Part shown: positions 57,229 through 64,000 of the stretch, piece after piece | Layout of the letters: every line of letters starts with the position of its first letter | Numbering within the stretch: the first letter of the stretch is position 1 | Program-made: the position numbers and the translations under genes | The notes under the pieces: generated by a model | Told to the model about the DNA's origin: nothing | Seen by the model: the letters and a program-made list of their open reading frames with translations, nothing else | Database searches by the model: none | Source: an uncultured Myxococcales bacterium | Lineage (GTDB): Bacteria > Myxococcota_A > UBA9042 | DNA: 64,000 nt | Assembly (NCBI GenBank): GCA_903842345.1 | Contig: CAIMLR010000020.1 | Location: forward strand, 1 to 64,000 | Direction of reading: 5' to 3'

Positions 57229-57507
57229 ATGACCAAGGCAGACATCATCGAGACCGTGTACGACAAACTGGGCGGCTACTCCAAGCGCGAAGCGGCCGAA
57301 TTGGTCGAGATCGTGTTCGAGACCCTCAAGGACACGCTGGCGAAGTCCGAGAAAGTGAAGATCTCGGGTTTTGGCAACTTCGTCGTTCGCGAGAAGAAAG
57401 CCCGCATGGGCCGCAATCCGCAGACCAAGAAGCCGATTGAAATCTCGGCCCGCAAGGTGCTGACGTTCAAGCCGTCGCAGGTTCTGAAGACGACGCTGAA
57501 CAAGTAA
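57229..57507 (+). CDS. ihfA: HU/IHF-family DNA-bending protein (IHF alpha-like)
   Basis: A 92-residue protein of HU/IHF size: MTKADIIETVYDKLGGYSKREA, then VKISGFGNFVVREKKARMGRNPQTKKPIEI, the DNA-binding arm with the RNP motif that intercalates, and a C-terminal TFKPSQVLK helix. Features at the N-terminus and the position after rplT and before a MerR-like gene favour the IHF alpha subunit over HU. AGGA lies 8 bases before the ATG. A good intrinsic terminator follows. Confidence 0.92.
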   Translation: MTKADIIETVYDKLGGYSKREAAELVEIVFETLKDTLAKSEKVKISGFGNFVVREKKARMGRNPQTKKPIEISARKVLTFKPSQVLKTTLNK

Positions 57508-57525
57508 GTTCGGCTGCTCGATTGG

Positions 57526-57573
57526 CGTCAGGCCGGCCGTCTCCCCGTGAGACCGCTGGCCTGACGTCTTTTT
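57526..57573 (+). terminator. intrinsic terminator after ihfA
   Basis: CGTCAGGCC (57526-57534) pairs with GGCCTGACG (57558-57566), and the loop contains a second small hairpin (GTCTC/GAGAC). TCTTTTT (57567-57573) follows directly. It is 18 bases past the ihfA stop and separates it from the MerR-family gene. Confidence 0.85.
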
Positions 57574-57648
57574 GCCATTCAGCATCGGCAGCGCCGCGCG
57601 GTTGTGCGGCGGATGGGATTCGAGCTACCCTCAGGCTCGGAGGTTCTC

Positions 57649-58185
57649 ATGGCCCAGGAAATGCCGATCGTTCTGCCGGAAGGTCGCAAAGCCCCGGACA
57701 AGCACTTCTTCCGCATTGGCGAAGTGGCGGACATGCTCGGCGTGGAGCCGCACGTCGTGCGCTTCTGGCAACAGCAGTTTGCCCAGGTTCGGCCTGAACG
57801 GTCGAGCACGGGGCGGCTGTTGTTTGGGCGTCCGGCGCTGGCTCGGCTCGCGCGCATCCGCACGCTGCTGTACGACGAGGGCTTCACGATCGCCGGCGCC
57901 AAGAAGGCGCTGTCGCACGAAGCCGCGCCGCCCAAGCCGCCTGAAGTCGTCTACGTTGAGACCAAGGTAACGCAACCGCACGATGATACGGTGGAAATCG
58001 CGTTGCGCGCGGAGTTGGACCACCTGGGGCGCGGGTTGCGATCGCTGGAAGCGCGGCTCGCGGCGGCGGAAGCGAGCGAAGCCGCAGTGCGGCAGCAATT
58101 GGCCGGCGCAGAAGCCATGCTGGACGCGGAGTTGCGGGCAGCCTTGGGCGAGGTCGAAGCGATGCTCACGGTCTGGCCAAGCTGA
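57649..58185 (+). CDS. MerR-family transcriptional regulator
   Basis: A 178-residue regulator. The N-terminal winged HTH (about 22-90) carries FFRIGEVADMLGVEPHVVRFWQQQF, then LARLARIRTLLYDEGFTIAGAKKAL. A Pro-rich hinge leads to a C-terminal dimerising coiled coil (LDHLGRGLRSLEARLAAAEAS). No conserved cysteines suggest a metal sensor. The MerR gene next to ihfA is a conserved neighbourhood in delta-proteobacteria, with no established target. The start is the ATG at 57649 with GGAGG 6 bases upstream; the ihfA terminator lies between. Confidence 0.88.
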   Translation: MAQEMPIVLPEGRKAPDKHFFRIGEVADMLGVEPHVVRFWQQQFAQVRPERSSTGRLLFGRPALARLARIRTLLYDEGFTIAGAKKALSHEAAPPKPPEVVYVETKVTQPHDDTVEIALRAELDHLGRGLRSLEARLAAAEASEAAVRQQLAGAEAMLDAELRAALGEVEAMLTVWPS

Positions 58186-58285
58186 CGTGCCTGAAATGAC
58201 GGATCTCCCGGCGGCTGGCCTGTGATCTGGCCGTTCGTTGTGCTATTCACCGCGCCCGCATCAGCGGCAGCGACCCGGAACAACG

Positions 58286-58996
58286 ATGGAACTCGACACT
58301 TTGCCGGTTGGCCCGGCAGACAAACACGATGCAGAACGCGAGAATCGGGCACGGGAGATCTGCGGGCAACTGCTGATCGACCGCTGGGTGGCGAAGCGCG
58401 CCTGCCGTGACCTGCTCATCGACGACGAACTGCGCGCGATCGTCAGTCGGCGCCTGGACGGCGTGGGGCTGGAGCTCGTGGAGTCGTTCACCTCGGACTA
58501 CTTTGCCGTGCGCCTGCGCCGCGACATCGAAGCGGACATCCGGCTGGACTGGGCGACCAACGCGCGCGTGCCACGCGGCGCGGTGGCGCTGCTTGTGATC
58601 CTGTGGGCCAAGCTCGTGCTGCCCAAGCGGATTGCGTCGACGGAAGCCGCGCTCAAGCGCCAGAATCCGGACATGCCGGTGGATCCCGACGCGCCGACGG
58701 AAAATGGCCCGCTGTCCCTGCCGCGCGACGCGCTCTACGCGGAGTTCGGCCGCAAGTTCGGCAAGACGGCGTTTTCCCGCTACGTGGGCCAACTCAAGAC
58801 GTCGGGTTTTATCCGCGAGGATCGCCGCGGCAACATCACGGAAGGTCCGGTGCTGGACCTGCTGATCGACGGCGTGCAGATGGCGCAGAAGCTGCGCGAT
58901 TCCGTGCTGTGGGACGTGCTGGAGCGCGGCGGCGCGGACATGCCGGAAGCGGCCGATTCAGACGACGGCGACGAATTGGGCGAAGACGAGGATTGA
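58286..58996 (+). CDS. putative accessory protein of the SMC-like ATPase
   Basis: A 236-residue acidic protein with no named family that I can assign. A helical N-terminus (REICGQLLIDRWVAKRACRD) is followed by DYFAVRLRRDIEADIRLDW and a segment ALYAEFGRKFGKTAFSRYVGQLKTSGFI that looks like a winged-helix recognition unit with a wing (EDRRGN). The C-terminus is strongly acidic (DSDDGDELGEDED). Size and position, 6 bases before the SMC-like gene, recall MksE- or JetB-type condensin accessory subunits, but sequence identity is not shown. The start is the ATG at 58286; the ribosome site is weak. Confidence 0.65.
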   Translation: MELDTLPVGPADKHDAERENRAREICGQLLIDRWVAKRACRDLLIDDELRAIVSRRLDGVGLELVESFTSDYFAVRLRRDIEADIRLDWATNARVPRGAVALLVILWAKLVLPKRIASTEAALKRQNPDMPVDPDAPTENGPLSLPRDALYAEFGRKFGKTAFSRYVGQLKTSGFIREDRRGNITEGPVLDLLIDGVQMAQKLRDSVLWDVLERGGADMPEAADSDDGDELGEDED

Positions 58997-59002
58997 GCCA
59001 GC

Positions 59003-61795
59003 ATGTTCACGTTCAAATGGCTCGAATTGATGAACTGGGACTTCTGGGGGCACATCCGCCTCCCGGTTGACGAACAGGTCGTGCTCATCGCCGGGCCCAA
59101 TGGCTCTGGCAAGACGACGCTGCTCGACGCCCTGCGCGTGTTGCTGAACGCCCGCAAGCTCTCGACGGCGCGCAAGATGCCGCAGTACCTGCGCGATGAT
59201 ACCGGCGTGGCGATCGTGAAAGCGGTGGTCAGCAATCCGCTGAAGCGCGGAACGGGACGTCGGCCGTTTTCCAGCCGTGGCTTGTACGATGAAGACGTGA
59301 CGCTGGCGTGCATCCTGGAGCGCAAGCAGGGGCAGTGGCAGCGCCGCTATCACATCCTGTCGGGCGACGCGTCGATTGAGCAGCTGCGCGCCGCGCCGCA
59401 CGGCATGGGCCCGGAAGAGTATTCGCGCGCGCTGGAAGAGGCGGGAACGCCGCGGACGCTGCTGAAGATCCTCGCGCTGGAGCAGGGTGAAACGCACAAG
59501 CTGGCGCAGCGCACGCCCGAGCAGCTGCTGGAGTACGTGCTGGAGCTGCAGGGCGACAAGCAGGTGCTGGACCGCTATTCGGACGCGCGCGGGACGTATC
59601 TGGCGGGCGAACGCGAGCTGGAGCAGTTTGACAATCGGCTGAAGACGATGGCGCTTCACGTTGACGTGCTGCGGCGCGATGCCGAGCAGTTCCGCGAATA
59701 CCAGTCGTTGGTGGAGCAGGAAAAGGAGCTGCGGGATGTCCGCCTGCCGGCCGCGCGCCTGAAGGCGGTGCTGCGCGAGCAGGCTGATCTGACCCGCGAG
59801 CTGGAGCGCGCCGAGGCGTTGCTCAAGGCCGCGGAAGCGACGCTGCACGGGTTTACCGGCGAAGCGGAGACGCTGCAGCAGGACTCCGAGACGATCAAGA
59901 AGCGCATTGAGCAGACGCGCGCAGACTACCAGACGCTGATGAAAGAGAAGGAGCGGCTGGACGGCGAGCACCGCGACCTGAAGCGCTACGAGGCGGAGCT
60001 GGCGGAGCTGGGTCCGAGCCAGTCCGCGGATTTGGCGGCGATCGAGGTGCTCAAGCAGGAGCGCGAGAAGCACGTGGCGTCGGAAGCGAGTACGCGGCGG
60101 CAACTGGGCGAGGTGATCGAGCAGATCAGCCGCCTGCGCGCGGAGCTGTCGACCCTGGATACGGGGCAGTCGCGCCGCAATCCGCCGGAGAATTCCCAGC
60201 AGGTGTTGCGCGAGCTGAGCCGTGAAGGCATCACCGGCACGCTCGTGGCGGATTGCCTGGAGATTCAGGAGCCGCATTGGCAGGTCGCGGTCGAGTCGAT
60301 TCTCGGCTCCGCGCGTTTCACCGTGCTCGTTGATGGCCAGCATGAGCTCGCCGGCCGCAAGGTGGGCCAGAAGCTCAAGTACCGCAACTACATCGCGGCG
60401 TGGGAGCCGGCCAAGCGCCATCCCGTCCGCGCGGGTTCGGCGCTGTCGGTTGTCACGCTGACGGACGCGCGGCTGCCGGAGTACATCGTGCAGATGCTGG
60501 CCAGCGTCCAGCTCGTCAACTCGGTGGAGGAGGGCCACAAGCTCGGCCGCCAGACAAGCATCACGCCCGACGGCTATCGGCAGGACACACGCGGCGGCAT
60601 TTTCGTCGGCACGAGCGATCTGTACTGCGGCACGTCCGCGGGCGGCCATCGCAAGGCGCAGGTTGAGTCCGAGCTCGGCAAGCTGCGGCAGTTGCGGGAG
60701 AGCCTGGAAGCCTCGATTGCGCCCACGTCCCGGCGGATCGCGGCGATCGACGAGCAGCTTGTGCAGGCGCGCGTTGCCGATCGGCTGATCCTGAAGATCG
60801 GCGATCCGGCGCTGCTGCACGCGCGCATCGAGACGCTGACGGCGGAGCGCCGCGCGAGTTCGGAGCGGCTTGTGGCGATGCTCGGCGCGGTGGACGCTGA
60901 CAACGCGCTGGTGCTGGACAAGCAGCAACGCGTCGCGCTGCTGGAATACCGCAATCGGGAGGCGCTGTTGGAGCGCGACCGCGCGCGGACGACCGTCGGC
61001 TCGGTGACAGCGAAACACGCGCGGCTGCAGCTGGAGTTCGAGGAACTGCGCCTGCAAGTTCGCCCGGAAATGCAGACGGAAGCGGCGCTGGAGCTGCTGG
61101 AGTCGGAGATTTCTCTCATCGAGCGGCTCAACCTGCTGCGCGAGCGTGTCCAGCGCTTTGAGGGCAACCGCGATGCGCGCGCCCTGCAAGTGTGGGAGCG
61201 CGCGGCGTCTGAGTTGCAGGAGCACGAGCGGTCCCTGACTTCGCAGCGGCGCGAGCTGGCGGCGGGCGCAGACGAACTGAAGCTGGCGCGGCAGGCGTAC
61301 AAGCGCGTGGTGCAGGAGACGATTCGCCGCTACCGCCAGAACGTGACGCGTTTGGGCGAGCTTTGCCGCGTGGAAGTGCAGGTGAAGATCCCCGGCGCGG
61401 AGTTCCTGAAGGACGACAACGACGACATGATCGGCAAAGCCGGGCTGGAAGTACGCATCGGCTTTGACGGCAAGAAGCCGGTGGCGGTGGACGATCCCAA
61501 GCTCTCCGGCGGCCAGTCCGTCGTCGCGTCGCTGATCCTGCTGATGGCGCTGACGATGCAGGAAGGCGAATCGGCGGCGGGCTTCTTCATCCTCGATGAG
61601 CCTTTTGCCCACTTGTCCGTCGAGCGCATCGACGAGGTCGCGCGCTTCCTGACGGTGACCCGCGCGCAGTTCCTGATTACCACGCCGACGACGCACAACC
61701 TGCTCGTCTACAATCCGGCTGGCCTGACGCTGAACCTGCGCAAGAAAGGCGCCACGGAGCGCCACGCGCCGGTACCGACGTTCCTGCGGCGGTAG
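59003..61795 (+). CDS. SMC-like coiled-coil ATPase with hinge
   Basis: A 930-residue protein. The N-terminal head has Walker A GPNGSGKT (31-38). A long coiled coil covers about 185-395, a compact globular hinge-like region about 405-555 (GTLVADCLEIQEPHWQVAVE, then FTVLVDGQHELAGRK), and a second coiled coil about 560-790. The C-terminal head has signature LSGGQ (834-838) and Walker B FFILDEPFAHLS (Asp 865, Glu 866). This is the full SMC/Rad50 layout with shorter arms than condensin SMC (about 1150 residues). A role in DNA organisation or defence is possible; no kleisin or nuclease subunit is adjacent. It follows its small partner by 6 bases. Acidic and Gln-rich arms suggest a soluble dimer. 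Confidence 0.85.
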   Translation: MFTFKWLELMNWDFWGHIRLPVDEQVVLIAGPNGSGKTTLLDALRVLLNARKLSTARKMPQYLRDDTGVAIVKAVVSNPLKRGTGRRPFSSRGLYDEDVTLACILERKQGQWQRRYHILSGDASIEQLRAAPHGMGPEEYSRALEEAGTPRTLLKILALEQGETHKLAQRTPEQLLEYVLELQGDKQVLDRYSDARGTYLAGERELEQFDNRLKTMALHVDVLRRDAEQFREYQSLVEQEKELRDVRLPAARLKAVLREQADLTRELERAEALLKAAEATLHGFTGEAETLQQDSETIKKRIEQTRADYQTLMKEKERLDGEHRDLKRYEAELAELGPSQSADLAAIEVLKQEREKHVASEASTRRQLGEVIEQISRLRAELSTLDTGQSRRNPPENSQQVLRELSREGITGTLVADCLEIQEPHWQVAVESILGSARFTVLVDGQHELAGRKVGQKLKYRNYIAAWEPAKRHPVRAGSALSVVTLTDARLPEYIVQMLASVQLVNSVEEGHKLGRQTSITPDGYRQDTRGGIFVGTSDLYCGTSAGGHRKAQVESELGKLRQLRESLEASIAPTSRRIAAIDEQLVQARVADRLILKIGDPALLHARIETLTAERRASSERLVAMLGAVDADNALVLDKQQRVALLEYRNREALLERDRARTTVGSVTAKHARLQLEFEELRLQVRPEMQTEAALELLESEISLIERLNLLRERVQRFEGNRDARALQVWERAASELQEHERSLTSQRRELAAGADELKLARQAYKRVVQETIRRYRQNVTRLGELCRVEVQVKIPGAEFLKDDNDDMIGKAGLEVRIGFDGKKPVAVDDPKLSGGQSVVASLILLMALTMQEGESAAGFFILDEPFAHLSVERIDEVARFLTVTRAQFLITTPTTHNLLVYNPAGLTLNLRKKGATERHAPVPTFLRR

Positions 61796-63145
61796 GTGTT
61801 GGCCATCTCAGCACGACGACAAGAAATGACCAGCCTGCTGACGCTGGCGGCGCCGCTCGTCGTGGCCCAGCTCGCGCAGATGGCGATGGGCGTGGTCGGC
61901 ACGATGGTGGCCGGCCAGCTTGGCGTGCGGCAATTGGCGGCGCAGGGCTTGGGCGCGACGGCGTTTTCGCTGGTGCTCATCATGGCGTTTGGCCTGATGG
62001 CGGGGCTGGATCCGCACGTCGCGCGCGCCGTCGGCGAGGATGACCCGCAGCGCGCCGGGCGGCTCTTCTATCAGGGCCTCTGGACCGCGACGCTTGGCGC
62101 GCTTCCTCTCATGGCGCTCATCGGGCTTTCCGGCCATGGGCTGCGCTGGATGGGCCAGGATCCGCGGCTGATGGATGACGTTGAGGTGCTCCTCGACTGG
62201 TCCGCCATCGGCATCCTGCCGGCCATGTGGTTCGCCGCGTCGCGCTCGTTCCTGTCGGCGATCGGCCAGCCCGCCATCGTGATGCGCGCCGCCGTGCTCT
62301 CCAACGTCGTTCACGCCGCGCTCTGCCTGTGGCTCGGGCTGGGCGGCTTGGGGCTGCCGCCCATGGGGATCCGCGGCATCGCGCTGGCGTCGGTGCTCGG
62401 CCGCGTGCTCATGGTGGCGCTCCTGTGGCTCGGCGTGCGCTACAGCAAGTCGCTCGCGCCGTTCCGTTCGCCGTTCGCCTGGCCGGAGTGGCCGCTGCTG
62501 CACACGGTCCTCCGTTCCGGGCTGCCGTTGGCGCTGCAGTATGGTCTCGAGGCGTCCGGCTTCGCGCTCGTCACGTTCTGGATGGGCCTGCTGGGGCCGG
62601 AAACGCTGGCGGCGCATGAGGTGGCGCTGAACATCGCCTCGCTGGCGTTCCAGGTGCCGTTCGCCGTCTCGACCGCGGCGGCCATGCGCGTCGGGTACGC
62701 GGTCGGTCGCCGCGATGGCCCGGGCATCGGTCTCGCCGGCTGGACGGCGCTGCGCGTCGGCGTCGCGTATTCCGCGCTGTCGGGCTGCGTCATGCTGCTC
62801 CTGCGCACGCCGATGGCGCAGCTGTACTTGCCGCACGGCGATCCGCTCGTGCTCGCTGTCACCTGCCATTTCCTCGGCATCGCGGCGGCGTTCCAGTTGG
62901 CAGATGGCGCACAGGCCATCGGTTTTGGCGTCCTGCGCGGGCTGGACGACACGCGCGTGCCGGTGCTTTTCAACCTGCTCGGCTTCAGCCTTCTTGGGCT
63001 GCCGCTGGGTTATTGGCAAGTGTTTGTCCGGCACGGCGATCCGGCGTGGCTGTGGTGGGGCCTGTCGCTGGCGCTGGGTGTGGTGGCGGTGTCCCTGGCG
63101 CTGCGCTTTGCCTGGCTGCTGCGGATGCGCCGCCTGCTCCCGTAG
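61796..63145 (+). CDS. MATE-family efflux transporter
   Basis: A 449-residue membrane protein with 12 hydrophobic helices in two halves. It shows MATE-family features: an N-terminal ARRQEMTSLLTLAAPLVVAQLAQ segment, DP-rich loops and AAHEVALNIASLAFQVPFAVSTA in the second half. It would export cationic compounds or drugs with Na+ or H+. A GTG directly after the stop of the SMC-like gene is my preferred start because the RRQEM helix is expected in this family; ATG 61826 is an alternative. No functional link to the SMC pair is evident. Confidence 0.87.
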   Translation: MLAISARRQEMTSLLTLAAPLVVAQLAQMAMGVVGTMVAGQLGVRQLAAQGLGATAFSLVLIMAFGLMAGLDPHVARAVGEDDPQRAGRLFYQGLWTATLGALPLMALIGLSGHGLRWMGQDPRLMDDVEVLLDWSAIGILPAMWFAASRSFLSAIGQPAIVMRAAVLSNVVHAALCLWLGLGGLGLPPMGIRGIALASVLGRVLMVALLWLGVRYSKSLAPFRSPFAWPEWPLLHTVLRSGLPLALQYGLEASGFALVTFWMGLLGPETLAAHEVALNIASLAFQVPFAVSTAAAMRVGYAVGRRDGPGIGLAGWTALRVGVAYSALSGCVMLLLRTPMAQLYLPHGDPLVLAVTCHFLGIAAAFQLADGAQAIGFGVLRGLDDTRVPVLFNLLGFSLLGLPLGYWQVFVRHGDPAWLWWGLSLALGVVAVSLALRFAWLLRMRRLLP

Positions 63146-63148
63146 GCG

Positions 63149-64000
63149 CTATTTTCCCGGCCACAAAAGCGGCGCTGCGGCCTTTGCGAGGTGCTCCGCC
63201 ATCCGCTGGTGCCCGGCCGCGTTTGGGTGCGTCACGTCAAGCTCTTCACCGGGCTTCTGGTACTTGTGGAAGTCCTCGCCGCGGAAGGAGTCGACAACGC
63301 GCGTCGTCGTGAACCCCTGGTCCTTGGCCGCGGCAATCGCGCGATCGTACAGCCCCATGCAGACCGGGTTGTCAAAACGCTCCACGATGGGCAGCGTCGC
63401 AAACAGCACGCGGAGGTGATCGCGCTCGGCGATGAGCCGCATCCGCTCCAGGCTGTTGCGCACCACGAGGTCAAAAGCGTAGTCCGTGTGCAGGTACGCG
63501 AAGCCGTCGCAGAACGTCCCGCCGGTCGCCAGCAGCAGCAGCGGCGCAAACTGAAACAGGAAGAAGCTGTTGCCCATGCGGCGAAAGCCGCCATTTTGCA
63601 GGAACGGATCGTTGAGCACGTACGTCCACAGGACCAGGTCGGGCTCGTAGCGCAGGCCCACCTTCTCCAGCAGCCGCTCTTCCTGGATCGAGTTGTAGCC
63701 CTCGCAGGACACGTTCACGACCTCCGGCTTGATGCCCGGCGGCGCGGCGGCCCGCAGGAGCTGTTCCAGCAGATGTGGAAAACGTTGGGCAAACGGCAGC
63801 GAACCTTCATTGGGCACGGAATCGCCCAGCAGCACGATGCGCACCACGCCAGGCGGTTTGGGCACGGCGTGCGGCACGTCAAAGAGCCCGTCGTCGGTAA
63901 TGCGCATGCTCCAGGCGTTGCCACGCGCCCGCACTTCCGCGCCCGGACGGTAGGTGAAGCGCAGCAGCCCGTCCTTGGAGAGCGCGATGCGCGAATTGGC
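63149..64000 (-). CDS. SGNH/GDSL-family hydrolase (5' end outside the window)
   Basis: At least 284 residues, reading from the right edge. It has the SGNH blocks: block I LLGDSVPNEGS, block II NVSCEGYNS, block III LNDPF-like and the catalytic C-terminal DVTHPNAAGHQ. These are esterase- or acetyltransferase-associated hydrolases acting on lipids or carbohydrates. The frame is open through base 64000 with sensible sequence (SKDGLLRFTYRPGAE), so the true start lies beyond; an internal GTG at 63934 is not the real one. It is convergent with the MATE gene with a 3-base gap. Confidence 0.8.
   Translation of the reverse strand, partial: ANSRIALSKDGLLRFTYRPGAEVRARGNAWSMRITDDGLFDVPHAVPKPPGVVRIVLLGDSVPNEGSLPFAQRFPHLLEQLLRAAAPPGIKPEVVNVSCEGYNSIQEERLLEKVGLRYEPDLVLWTYVLNDPFLQNGGFRRMGNSFFLFQFAPLLLLATGGTFCDGFAYLHTDYAFDLVVRNSLERMRLIAERDHLRVLFATLPIVERFDNPVCMGLYDRAIAAAKDQGFTTTRVVDSFRGEDFHKYQKPGEELDVTHPNAAGHQRMAEHLAKAAAPLLWPGK

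Noticed and set aside
58958-61765. Open frame of about 935 codons on the minus strand opposite the SMC-like gene
   Set aside because: Arg/Leu/Gln-rich, no motif; exactly mirrors the SMC coiled-coil codons. It is a composition shadow.
1-64000. Mobile elements, prophage genes, CRISPR arrays, rRNA genes or a replication origin
   Set aside because: I found no transposase or integrase, no regularly spaced repeats, no rRNA sequence and no DnaA-box cluster with dnaA or dnaN. The Cys-repeat and Asp-repeat sequences are coding repeats.

Overview
The window is a continuous, gene-dense, high-GC stretch of a bacterial chromosome. It has no insertion sequence, phage block, CRISPR array or plasmid function. 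Three things suggest a delta-proteobacterial lineage of the Myxococcota/Bradymonadota kind: many secreted lipoproteins with Asp/Ala- or Thr-rich linkers after the lipobox, Cys-rich MopE-like and repeat lipoproteins, and the ribosomal block infC-rpmI-rplT followed by ihfA and a MerR-family gene. Placement is inference from gene content, not phylogeny. Many genes overlap by ATGA or GTGA, and several use GTG starts. The best promoters follow TTGacN with 16-17 bases to TACnnT.

Left part (1-12.6 kb): a YtxH/DUF948 pair, a small outer-membrane barrel with an NhaR-type regulator, two DUF4398 lipoproteins (one OmpA-anchored), a second OmpA-family protein translationally coupled to a large lipoprotein with Ig-like repeats and an ice-binding-like (DUF3494) domain, about 0.9 kb without a convincing gene but with a strong hairpin, and a hybrid histidine kinase coupled to a receiver-cyclase protein whose cyclase looks catalytically degenerate.

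Middle left (12.7-33.9 kb): a TPP enzyme, a DUF1801 protein, a lipoprotein with 13 four-cysteine repeats, an L,D-transpeptidase, a GH36-like lipoprotein, two coupled DUF3857 lipoproteins (the second lacking the transglutaminase cysteine), a JmjC-cupin/LicD pair, an acyl-CoA ligase with an SRPBCC protein, the TldD/PmbA protease pair and a PPC-domain lipoprotein.

Middle right (34-53 kb): a predicted lipoprotein carrying a NACHT-like P-loop NTPase domain; 5-oxoprolinase genes (pxpA divergent from two cNMP-binding proteins plus pxpBC); a TerY-P type triad (vWA, PP2C, kinase) behind its own promoter; an RluA pseudouridine synthase; a methyltransferase-flippase fusion; and a cell-wall run (M74 peptidase with HEAT-like repeats, pepQ, LysM muramidase, MopE-like lipoprotein, pilin-like protein).

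Right part (53-64 kb): pgsA, a DsbD-type thiol carrier, tRNA-Val behind a near-consensus promoter, infC-rpmI-rplT-ihfA-merR (without pheST), a two-gene SMC-like system, a MATE transporter and a truncated SGNH hydrolase.

The most unusual items are the exported NACHT-like NTPase, the two-gene SMC system, the TerY-P operon, the degenerate receiver-cyclase, the DUF3857 pseudo-enzyme pair and the 13-fold cysteine repeat.
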